Of a DNA stretch of 64,000 nucleotides, positions 46,909 to 55,176 are shown one piece after another; position 1 is the first letter of the stretch; every line of letters begins with the position of its first letter. Source of the DNA: Anaerosphaera multitolerans (GTDB taxonomy: Bacteria; Bacillota; Clostridia; Tissierellales; Peptoniphilaceae); the NCBI RefSeq assembly GCF_004006535.1, contig NZ_RLIH01000001.1, positions 124,001-188,000 on the forward strand, given 5' to 3'. The notes under the pieces were generated by a model that searched no databases, was not told the origin of the DNA, and was given only the letters and a program-made list of their open reading frames with translations. Made by a program: the position numbers and the translations under genes.

Positions 46909-48330
46909 ATGACAAAAAAATTTAAAAGTTTACTAGGTATAATGATGGCACTAGTAATGATTCTATCAGCAGGCTTTGGAAGTTCAAAGGTATTAGCTGC
47001 TGGAGGTAATGGAGAAATTAAAGTAACAGGAACTACACAAGATAAGAGTTATTCAGCATATAAGATTTTTGACTTAACTCAAAGTGGAGAAAATGTTTCG
47101 TATACTATTGCAAAAGAATGGGAAGACTTTTTCACTAATGGTGCTGGAAAAGATTATATAATTGGAGAAAATACTGGTGGAAAACTAAACCCAATAGTAG
47201 TAGGTAGCGAAACAAAATATATAAATATAACAGACGAAAATATTGCAGAATTTGCAAAAGTTGCCAACGCAGAAATTAAAAATCAAACACCAACTAAGAC
47301 AGAAAAAGCGAATGGTACAGAGCTAACTTTCACAGGTTTAGAATTAGGTTACTACATGATTCATCCAGAAGGAGCAGCTTCAGGAACAGATAATCCAAAT
47401 TCAGTCATATCATTAACTACAACAAAGCCAAAAGCTGAAGCTAAAGTTAAAGCAACATATCCTACTGTTGAAAAAACAGTGGAAGAAAAATCATATGATT
47501 ATGGAAAGGAGATTGAATATACATTAAAAGGAACAGTTCCAGACACAAAAGGTTATAAAAAATATGTATATACAATGACAGATACTTTATCAGAAGGGCT
47601 TACTTTAGACACTGAAAGTGTAAAAGTTACTGTTGGTGGTGAAGAGCTTAATGAAAATGTAAAACTTACAAAAGAAGCAAATAAATTAGTAGCTGAATTT
47701 GATATGCTTAAACTTCAAGAAAAAGTAGGTAAAGAGGTTAAAATAACTTATAAAGCCTCATTAAATGAAAATGCGGTTATTGGTAGTGAAGGAAACGCTA
47801 ATAACGTTGAATTAGAATATAGCAATAATCCACACGATGATACAACAGAAAAAACAAAAGATAGTAAAAAAGTATATACAGGTGCTATTAAGGTTATAAA
47901 ACATGAAGAAGGACATGAAGAAAAACTTTTAGCGGGTGCTAAATTTAAACTTAAAAATAGTGAAGGTAAATTCTATAAATTAGACAATAATAAAGTTACT
48001 TGGGTAACTGAAGACCAAGCTGATGAAAAAACAACTGGAGATGACGGTGTTGTAGAATTTAAAGGTTTAGAAAATGGAACATACTACCTTGTAGAGACAG
48101 AAGCTCCTGCTGGATTTAACAAGTTAACATCTCCAGTTGAAGTAACTGTTGATTACAATAATCAATCAACTACAAAATACCAAGAAGCAAAGGTTGCAAA
48201 TAACTCTGGTGTAGAGCTTCCAGGAACTGGTGGTATGGGTACTACTTTATTTACAATTTTAGGTGGAGGAGTTATCTTAATCGCTCTATTTAGTCTTGCA
48301 AAAGGAAAAGTAAAAAAAGAAAGGAACTAA
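46909..48330 (+). CDS. Major pilin / fimbrial shaft subunit with LPGTG sorting signal
   Basis: This 473-residue sortase substrate has a signal peptide (about 1-31, ending KVLAAGG), a SpaA/FimA-type isopeptide-forming middle region (ATYPTVEKTV, close to the pilin-motif position), and a Cna-B-like domain with E-box YYLVETEAPAGFNK. The anchor is ELPGTGGMGTT, a hydrophobic helix and KGKVKKERN (LPGTG about 437-441). It is first in the pilus operon, upstream of a class C sortase, so it should form the shaft. The usual pilin-motif lysine of YPK is not obvious here. Confidence 0.9.
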   Translation: MTKKFKSLLGIMMALVMILSAGFGSSKVLAAGGNGEIKVTGTTQDKSYSAYKIFDLTQSGENVSYTIAKEWEDFFTNGAGKDYIIGENTGGKLNPIVVGSETKYINITDENIAEFAKVANAEIKNQTPTKTEKANGTELTFTGLELGYYMIHPEGAASGTDNPNSVISLTTTKPKAEAKVKATYPTVEKTVEEKSYDYGKEIEYTLKGTVPDTKGYKKYVYTMTDTLSEGLTLDTESVKVTVGGEELNENVKLTKEANKLVAEFDMLKLQEKVGKEVKITYKASLNENAVIGSEGNANNVELEYSNNPHDDTTEKTKDSKKVYTGAIKVIKHEEGHEEKLLAGAKFKLKNSEGKFYKLDNNKVTWVTEDQADEKTTGDDGVVEFKGLENGTYYLVETEAPAGFNKLTSPVEVTVDYNNQSTTKYQEAKVANNSGVELPGTGGMGTTLFTILGGGVILIALFSLAKGKVKKERN

Positions 48331-48333
48331 AAA

Positions 48334-48368
48334 TTTAAGTAGAGGTGGATTTACCACCTCTACTTAAA
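48334..48368 (+). promoter_or_regulatory. Perfect 15-bp hairpin between pilin and sortase genes
   Basis: TTTAAGTAGAGGTGG (48334-48348) and its exact complement (48354-48368) surround a 5-nt loop. There is no T run after it, so it is more likely an attenuator, processing or stabilising element that keeps pilin mRNA above sortase mRNA than a simple terminator. Confidence 0.75.
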
Positions 48369-48380
48369 TAATAGTTAATT

Positions 48381-49232
48381 ATGCAAAAAAGCAAATCAAT
48401 TTTTTTTCGTGTTCTTTTATTAATAGGTTGTAGTATTTTCTTCTACCCTACTATTAGTGATTATGTCAACAGCATCACTCAATCCAGAGCGATTGTTGAA
48501 TACCAAGAAGCACTAAGTCAGTTTGAAGGGATGGAGATAGAGAAAATAAAAGAAAAGGCGGATAAGTACAATCAAAATTTATTAAAGATAGAACATCCCT
48601 TATCCAACCCTCTTTCACTCGAAGGATATAAAGAAAACCTGGACCCTTTTAAAAACGGAATGATGGGAACGGTAATTATAGATAAAATAAATGTCAATTT
48701 ACCTATTTACCATGATGTCAACGAGGGGGTAATCCAAGTAGGAGTTGGACACCTTCCGGGATCTTCTTTACCGGTAGGAGGCAAAGGCACACATGCTGTA
48801 ATTTCAACTCATAGTGGACTGCCGTCAGCTAAATTATTTACTGATTTAAACAAGCTGAAAATGGGAGATGAATTTACCTTATCTGTCTTAGGGGATAATT
48901 TAACCTATAAAATAAATCAAATTATTACTGTTTTACCAAAAGAAGTAGAAGCCTTAAAAATTGAAGAAGATAAAGACTATGTAACCATGTTTACATGCAC
49001 ACCCTATGGAATAAATACTCATAGGCTTTTAGTAAGAGGAGAAAGAGTAATAAAAGAAACAAATCATAAAGAAGCAAAAACTCTTGAAAAAGCGGAAAAA
49101 AACATAAAAACTCATCTAATTAAGATGATATTTTTCTTGATTTTATTCCTTATCATTCTATTTACTATTATAAAAGATTTAATATCTTTGGTAATAAATA
49201 GGGAAAAACATAAAAAACAAGATAAAAATTAA
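48381..49232 (+). CDS. Class C (pilin-polymerising) sortase
   Basis: This 283-residue sortase has an N-terminal membrane anchor, catalytic H144 in ISTHSGLPSA, C206 in FTCTPYGINTHRL and R215, and a C-terminal membrane helix as in class C enzymes. It would link pilin subunits by isopeptide bonds. The ATG is only 12 bp after the hairpin and lacks a clear ribosome site, which suggests low expression relative to the pilin. Confidence 0.92.
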   Translation: MQKSKSIFFRVLLLIGCSIFFYPTISDYVNSITQSRAIVEYQEALSQFEGMEIEKIKEKADKYNQNLLKIEHPLSNPLSLEGYKENLDPFKNGMMGTVIIDKINVNLPIYHDVNEGVIQVGVGHLPGSSLPVGGKGTHAVISTHSGLPSAKLFTDLNKLKMGDEFTLSVLGDNLTYKINQIITVLPKEVEALKIEEDKDYVTMFTCTPYGINTHRLLVRGERVIKETNHKEAKTLEKAEKNIKTHLIKMIFFLILFLIILFTIIKDLISLVINREKHKKQDKN

Positions 49233-49268
49233 AAATTTGCTTAAAGCAAGATTTATTGGAGGTGAAAG

Positions 49269-50222
49269 ATGAACAAAACTAAAAAAATCCTACCATTATT
49301 TCTTATGTGCTTAATATTAAGTCTTATTGTATTTCCTTCAAAGATATTAGCAAGCAGTGATTTTGATGCAAACAAAGACGTTGAATTTACTATCGACTAT
49401 CAGAATGAAGGTAAAAGATTATCTAATACACAATTTGACATATACAAAGTAGCAGATGTGGATAAAGATTTAAACCTACAAAGTTCAAAAGACTTTGATA
49501 AATATCCTGTTGACTTAACAAAACTAAACCAAGAGGCTTGGAACGATTATGCTCTCACCCTAAAAGGATATGTGCAAAAGGACGGGGTAAAACCTGTAGT
49601 GACAGGGTTAACTGATGCTAACGGAATTTACAAAACAAAACTAAAACCAGGTTTGTATCTTGTTATCGGTAAAAATCTAACTTTGGATAATTATATATAT
49701 GAATCCAGTCCTTTTCTAGTTTTACTACCTAATGTAGAAAAAGAAACAGGAACATGGAATTATGATGTTATCTCAAAGCCAAAGACAACAAGAAATGAAA
49801 AAATCATAAAGGAAGTATCTAAAAAAGTCATTAAGATTTGGAAAGATAAAGGTTTTGAAAATTTACGTCCTAAAGAAATAGAAATTGAACTATTAGGAAA
49901 CGGGAAGCTGAGAGAGACCATAGTTTTAAGTGAAAAAAATAATTGGCAACACACATGGCATAAATTAGACGAAAGTGTTAATTGGACATTGGTAGAAAAA
50001 GGTGTGGATAAAGGAAAATACAAAGTATCTATAAGTAAAGAGGGTGATACTTTTATAGTTGAAAATGCCTATATACCACCTAAAACACCACCAAAAAAAA
50101 CCAAAGACCCCTTGCCACAGACGGGTCAGTTATGGTGGCCTGTGTATACTCTAGTTGGTATCGGTTCAATAATGATTGTGTTAGGCTTTATTCAAAATAG
50201 AAGAAAGAAGGTGGATGAATGA
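49269..50222 (+). CDS. Minor pilin with Cna-B domain and LPQTG signal
   Basis: This 317-residue sortase substrate has a signal peptide (about 1-29), a SpaA-like N-terminal domain (TQFDIYKVADVDKDLNL), and a short Cna-B-type region (KVIKIWKDKGFENLRP, VEKGVDKGKYKVSI). The anchor is DPLPQTGQLWWP with a helix and basic tail. By size and position it is likely the basal or minor subunit. Its stop overlaps the start of the tip protein gene. Confidence 0.88.
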   Translation: MNKTKKILPLFLMCLILSLIVFPSKILASSDFDANKDVEFTIDYQNEGKRLSNTQFDIYKVADVDKDLNLQSSKDFDKYPVDLTKLNQEAWNDYALTLKGYVQKDGVKPVVTGLTDANGIYKTKLKPGLYLVIGKNLTLDNYIYESSPFLVLLPNVEKETGTWNYDVISKPKTTRNEKIIKEVSKKVIKIWKDKGFENLRPKEIEIELLGNGKLRETIVLSEKNNWQHTWHKLDESVNWTLVEKGVDKGKYKVSISKEGDTFIVENAYIPPKTPPKKTKDPLPQTGQLWWPVYTLVGIGSIMIVLGFIQNRRKKVDE

Positions 50223-53200
50223 AAATTAAAATGAAAAAATTTATATCGCTTGTTTTAGTACTGTTAATATTACTTTCAAATTCCCCTATTTCTCTGGCTA
50301 TGGATAAAGAATCTTTTGGTGAGCATACAAAAGAAAGTAACTCAATTGTTACAACAAACACACAAGAAATAAAAGAAGACTCTCCAGACGAAAAAAGAAA
50401 GAGTGAGAGTAAGAGTAATTCATTAGAGATAAAAAATAGTGAAGATCTTACAAAGGGGTCTATTATAAACTCCTTTGAAACCGTCAAGGAATTGCCTAAG
50501 ACATACTTTTATGAAAATAATGATATTGAAATTGCTATAGAGCTAAAACAAAGAACACTGCAAGAAGAAGGTCAATTAATAGTTAAGGAGGTTGATTCAG
50601 AAAAAGATGATAAGCAATTAGAATTACAAAAAAGAATCACGAATATGATTACTGAAAAGCTTAATGAAAAGCAAAAGTTAAATAAAGCAAAAATTTATGA
50701 CATTTACTTTATTAATAAAGACGGAGATAGAATTCATGATCTTGAAATTCTAAATATACGCTATGTCTTTAAAAAACCTGTTTTATTAGATGAGAAAAAT
50801 GAACTCTCAATATTTTCACTGTTCAACAACGAGTTAATTGATTCTAAAAATGTAGAAATCAAAAGAAATGATAGAAATGAAATTGTAGAATTAAGTTTTA
50901 ATGTTGATAAAATACAACAACTTATCTTGATCAATACGGTAGAAAAAAACTTAAACCTTATAGAAGACTCTCAAAAGACTAATAAAGAAGAACAAGAAGA
51001 TACGAAAATAGAAAACAAAGAAACTTTAGATGAATTTATTCAGCTTGAAAAGAGTTTATCAGGTAATAAGAAAATTACTATTGAGGGGTTGAGAAAAGAC
51101 TTTTCAGAATTAGAAGGTGAAATACAGCTTGAGGTAAAAGAACTTAATCCAAACAATGGGAAAGATAAAGAGCAAATTGAAATTAACGAGACAGAGATGG
51201 AAAAATTTATTCCTGAAAAAAGTGATTCCATTAAGATCAATTGGCATCATTATGATATAAGCATCTTGTTAGATGGGGAGGAAATTGAACCTGTTAATAA
51301 GTTAAGGGTGTCCTTCTCAGGTTTTGATACTACTGATCTTGATGATGCTACAAAGGAAGTAAAGGTCCTTCATCTGAATGAATTAACAAATGAGGTAGAA
51401 GATAAGGAAATTGAAATTGGGGAAAACGGAGTTGTAGAAGCTGAATTTGATAGCTTCTCTCCTGTGACAGTTGTTGAAGTAATAGCAGATCATCCCTCTA
51501 CTCTTAAGGCAACAGACTTTGTTAATGATGTTAAGCACTATATGGAATATGCTCCCGGTTCTCTTGGAAAAGCAGTAATAGACTCTTCTCAAATACTGAA
51601 TCCAGGTCGTACTTCCGATGCCTTTGGTAATATAGTTCTTGAACATGGCCAAGTTATAACAAAGAAAACAGCAACACCTGTTAAGGGAAAGGTTAATACT
51701 TGGGATATTACTGTTCGTGTAGAAGGTAGGGACAACATATCTGATACTACAGATGTTGTTCTAGTTCTTGATAATTCATATAGTATGTATGAAAAGAAAA
51801 ACGAACTAGCTGATGGACGAACTCGTTTTCAAGCAGTACAAGAGGCTGCTAAGAAATTTGTTGATATAGCATTGAATGAAAATCCTAACTTAAGGATTGC
51901 TATAGTAGTTTATAATGGGGAGGTAACGATAAATTCTGGGAATATTAATCAACCATTTTCACAAGACAAACAAGCACTATATTCAGAAATTGATGCGATT
52001 AAAGAACCACCTTCATTAGACCCAGAGAAGAAAGGGGGAACTTTTACTCAAGCAGCTATTAAACAGGCTGGTGAAATTTTAAAAGGTTCTTCAGCAGATA
52101 ATAAGCACATGGTGCTTATGGCTGATGGTTTTCCGACTTTTAGTTACGACTTAGATTCTTCATCTTGGGATGAGAAAATAGAACAAACAGAATTATTTTA
52201 CAAGCCAGGTGCTCCTTTTAATATAAAGGATCTTTATGAAAAGACTAAATACTACAGACTACCTGCAGATGAAAGTCAGATTCAATTTAATTACGATAAT
52301 AGGGTAGGTTTGGGAGCTGAAGAAAGATCGTCAGTAGCATATAAGACTCTGAAAATTAATAAGGATATAGAAGATGTTTATAGGTATATCTATGGAGAAT
52401 ATATAACAGGTACTAAAGATCCGAATAATATAGACCTAACTGTACAAGCTCATCGTTATCATGTGGACGGTGAGGACTTTGCAAGAGAATACAGATATGC
52501 ACATCAAAAATCAACTGTTTTAGAAGCTAAAAGATTAAGAGAAGACCCAAACATAGGTTTGGATACTTTGTATTCTGTAGGTGTTGGCTTTGAAACCTAT
52601 ACTGGACAAGCATTGGAAATTGCTGTTAGAACGCTAAGCAGAATTGCTGATTCTGGAAAGTTTTATGATGTTAGAAATGCGGAGCGATTGACAGCTACCT
52701 TTGAAGAAATAGCAAAAACTATTAGTATCAAAAGTGCTATGCGTGACTTCAAAATCGTTGACATCATGGGTAAAGGCTTTACGGTAACAGATGAGTCAAA
52801 AATAAAAGTAAGTGAAGGGAAAACAAGTTTTGACCGAAATTCAGAAACAATAAATTGGGATATAGAAACTGTAACTAAGTGTGTGGCTACAAAAAGTGAC
52901 GTAAGATATGCAGAATTAACTTATAGAATTGAAATCAACGATGATATTCTAACTCTACCAGGTTCAAAGACTAATCAACACGAGAAGTTTATTACCAATG
53001 CCGTAACTGATTTGACTTATACAGATAATCTTAAGGATGAGAAGAAGACCTTATCAATTGATTCTCCAAAGGTAGATCCAGTTCTTTTGAAGGTTAAAAA
53101 GGTCTTATTAGATAGTAATGGAAAATTATTAAATGAAGATATAACATTTACAATAAATGTTACTAATGATTTGAAGACCTACGACGAAAGGCATGAATTA

Positions 53201-53533
53201 AGTCCAAAAGAAGACTATAAATGGCGTACTACTTTGAGAGATGAGGGAACCTACTTGGTTGACGAAATAGCTGTATCTGGAACTCCAGAAAAAAACTATA
53301 TTACGACTATTAAGATTGATGGAGAAGAAACTAGTGAGTTCTTGGTAAATCATGACGGTGATATTCCGAGAGGCGATGTTAATATTGAGGTTACAAATCA
53401 GGAATTAGGAGGTTATGAACTGCCAACAACCGGTGGATTAGGAACTATACTCTTTAGATTGATAGGAGTCTTTGTATTGACTTTCGCTTTAGTAATTCCT
53501 TATAGAATGAGACGAGTTAAATGCGAAAGGTAA
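50219..53533 (+). CDS. Pilus tip adhesin with von Willebrand A domain and LPTTG signal
   Basis: This 1104-residue protein has a signal peptide (about 1-27), a long charged N-terminal region (to about 450), and a VWA domain with MIDAS motif VLVLDNSYS (D518-x-S-x-S). A C-terminal Cna-B-like domain (VLLKVKKVLLDSNGKLL) precedes the anchor ELPTTGGLGT (LPTTG about 1068-1072). Large VWA pilins cap sortase-built pili and bind host ligands. It overlaps both neighbours in the operon. Confidence 0.92.
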   Translation: MKIKMKKFISLVLVLLILLSNSPISLAMDKESFGEHTKESNSIVTTNTQEIKEDSPDEKRKSESKSNSLEIKNSEDLTKGSIINSFETVKELPKTYFYENNDIEIAIELKQRTLQEEGQLIVKEVDSEKDDKQLELQKRITNMITEKLNEKQKLNKAKIYDIYFINKDGDRIHDLEILNIRYVFKKPVLLDEKNELSIFSLFNNELIDSKNVEIKRNDRNEIVELSFNVDKIQQLILINTVEKNLNLIEDSQKTNKEEQEDTKIENKETLDEFIQLEKSLSGNKKITIEGLRKDFSELEGEIQLEVKELNPNNGKDKEQIEINETEMEKFIPEKSDSIKINWHHYDISILLDGEEIEPVNKLRVSFSGFDTTDLDDATKEVKVLHLNELTNEVEDKEIEIGENGVVEAEFDSFSPVTVVEVIADHPSTLKATDFVNDVKHYMEYAPGSLGKAVIDSSQILNPGRTSDAFGNIVLEHGQVITKKTATPVKGKVNTWDITVRVEGRDNISDTTDVVLVLDNSYSMYEKKNELADGRTRFQAVQEAAKKFVDIALNENPNLRIAIVVYNGEVTINSGNINQPFSQDKQALYSEIDAIKEPPSLDPEKKGGTFTQAAIKQAGEILKGSSADNKHMVLMADGFPTFSYDLDSSSWDEKIEQTELFYKPGAPFNIKDLYEKTKYYRLPADESQIQFNYDNRVGLGAEERSSVAYKTLKINKDIEDVYRYIYGEYITGTKDPNNIDLTVQAHRYHVDGEDFAREYRYAHQKSTVLEAKRLREDPNIGLDTLYSVGVGFETYTGQALEIAVRTLSRIADSGKFYDVRNAERLTATFEEIAKTISIKSAMRDFKIVDIMGKGFTVTDESKIKVSEGKTSFDRNSETINWDIETVTKCVATKSDVRYAELTYRIEINDDILTLPGSKTNQHEKFITNAVTDLTYTDNLKDEKKTLSIDSPKVDPVLLKVKKVLLDSNGKLLNEDITFTINVTNDLKTYDERHELSPKEDYKWRTTLRDEGTYLVDEIAVSGTPEKNYITTIKIDGEETSEFLVNHDGDIPRGDVNIEVTNQELGGYELPTTGGLGTILFRLIGVFVLTFALVIPYRMRRVKCER

Positions 53534-54123
53534 ATAAGTTTTTCTTATTTGGTACGCTTTGCATTTTGTTTGGACTCTTACTTTTTTCTAAAAACTTATG
53601 GGAAGATTATCAGGTTGGAAAAGAAACTGAGTTAATCAAAGAAAGGCTTGAAGAAAAGAAGGTCATAGAAATTGAAAAACCAATTGATGATAGACCTGAT
53701 TATGTTAAAAACCCGTATATGGAAATGCCAAAGGTTACAATTGACGGCAATGACTATATAGGATATGTAATTATACCGAGCTTAGAGCTGGAACTTCCGA
53801 TTCTAAGCTCTTGGTCATATCCAAAGCTTAAGATTGCACCTGCAAGATATGAAGGTTCTGTATACTTAAACAATATGATCCTGTTAGCTCATAACTATAC
53901 AGTCCATTTTGGCAAGCTTTATCGATTAAATATTGGAGATGTTATTCAATTTAAAGATATGAATGACAATCTTTTCGATTTTACTGTAGAAAAGAAAGAA
54001 GAGTTAGATGAAATACAAGTTGAAGAGATGGTTTCTGGGGATTGGGACTTAACATTATTCACTTGCACTCTAGGTGGTGAAGCAAGAACAACTATACGAT
54101 GTAAAAGAATAGAAAATAGGTGA
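53521..54123 (+). CDS. Second sortase of the pilus locus
   Basis: This 200-residue sortase has one N-terminal membrane helix, His in LLAHNYTVHFG, catalytic C182 in LTLFTCTLGG and Arg in RTTIRCKR. The single anchor and short length are unlike class C; it resembles class A/D-type enzymes and could attach the finished pilus to the wall. It overlaps the tip gene by 13 bp. Confidence 0.88.
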   Translation: MRKVNKFFLFGTLCILFGLLLFSKNLWEDYQVGKETELIKERLEEKKVIEIEKPIDDRPDYVKNPYMEMPKVTIDGNDYIGYVIIPSLELELPILSSWSYPKLKIAPARYEGSVYLNNMILLAHNYTVHFGKLYRLNIGDVIQFKDMNDNLFDFTVEKKEELDEIQVEEMVSGDWDLTLFTCTLGGEARTTIRCKRIENR

Positions 54124-54173
54124 TATTTTGTCAATATAGCATTGTAGAAATAAAATTTAAGAGAGGTTATATT

Positions 54174-54212
54174 ATGAAAAAAGAAAATTTTTGTAGATAT
54201 GACATCAAATAA
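54174..54212 (+). promoter_or_regulatory. Short leader frame overlapping the AP2 gene start, with an A6 run
   Basis: ATG at 54174 has the only good ribosome site here (GAGAGG) but gives just MKKENFCRYDIK. One base fewer in the A6 run after ATG would join it in frame to the AP2 gene (54199), which itself lacks a ribosome site. This could be coupling, a slippage switch or a sequencing artefact. Confidence 0.5.
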
Positions 54213-55032
54213 AAAAGAAAAAATAAATAAAAAAGAAAAACTTGTAGGGAAAAGATTTGGAAAACTAAAAGTACTATCTGTTTATAAAAAAGGCAAGTAC
54301 AAAAAATGTAAATGTATTTGTGATTGTGGAAACACTACTGATGTATACTATAGCAATCTTGTTTCAGGAAGAACAATAAGTTGCGGTTGTCGAGGGGGAG
54401 AGATTGCTAATAGGTATAAAAACATAGTAGGGGAAATATATCATGATCTTATAGTTGAAGAGAAGACTGAAAAACGTGAAGATGGCTTAATAGTTTGGAA
54501 ATGTAGGTGTCTTAAATGTGGAAAATATATTGAAGTCACTAAAAAACAGCTAGATAGAGGATATGTCAAAGACTGTGGAAACCATAAATACGAAGACTTA
54601 TTGGGACAAAAAATTGGAGAGCTTACAATTATCTCATTTGATAAAAATAGAGAAAAATATCTTTGCCAATGTTCTTGTGGTAAGTCTACATATGTATCCA
54701 GATCTAATTTAATCAGCAGTCATACCCTTAGTTGTGGTCATCTAAAGGACAACCGCAAATATAAGTATGTAGATGGAGCTTTACCATACCTATTAACAGG
54801 AAAAATTCCATCAAATAATACAAGTGGTGTAAAAGGTGTTAGTCAAACTAAAAGTGGGAAATGGGTTTCCTATATTACCTTAAGAAAAAAAAGATATACA
54901 CTGGGAACATTTAAGAAAAAAGAAGATGCTATTAGAGCTAGAAAAAAAGCGGAAATAGATTTCTTTTTACCAATAATAGAAAAAGATCAAATGAGGAAAC
55001 AAAAAACGAAGCATCGTAAAGAGAGGGTATAA
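54199..55032 (+). CDS. AP2-domain DNA-binding protein with three zinc-ribbon-like repeats
   Basis: This 277-residue protein has three related units, each a short beta segment with paired cysteines (for example CKCICDCGN...TISCGC, CRCLKCGK..., CQCSCGK...LSCGH) at about 11-70, 75-135 and 137-190. A C-terminal AP2/ERF domain (about 205-255; GVKGVSQTKSGKWVSYI, LGTFKKKEDAIRARK) follows. Bacterial AP2 proteins of this kind are often homing-endonuclease or mobile-element relatives. No nuclease motif is visible, so its role is unknown. Translation of this start probably depends on the upstream leader frame. Confidence 0.8.
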   Translation: MTSNKKEKINKKEKLVGKRFGKLKVLSVYKKGKYKKCKCICDCGNTTDVYYSNLVSGRTISCGCRGGEIANRYKNIVGEIYHDLIVEEKTEKREDGLIVWKCRCLKCGKYIEVTKKQLDRGYVKDCGNHKYEDLLGQKIGELTIISFDKNREKYLCQCSCGKSTYVSRSNLISSHTLSCGHLKDNRKYKYVDGALPYLLTGKIPSNNTSGVKGVSQTKSGKWVSYITLRKKRYTLGTFKKKEDAIRARKKAEIDFFLPIIEKDQMRKQKTKHRKERV

Positions 55033-55176
55033 ACTCTGAATACTAGGTTACAGGTCTTTATTTTATAGGTGGAAATAAAGAAAGAGGTTTATTTGTCCAT
55101 AACTCGTTTGAACAGAAATGGACTATTCTATTATAAATTGATTTTTATAGCATTATTTAGGAAAGGGAGGAAATAA

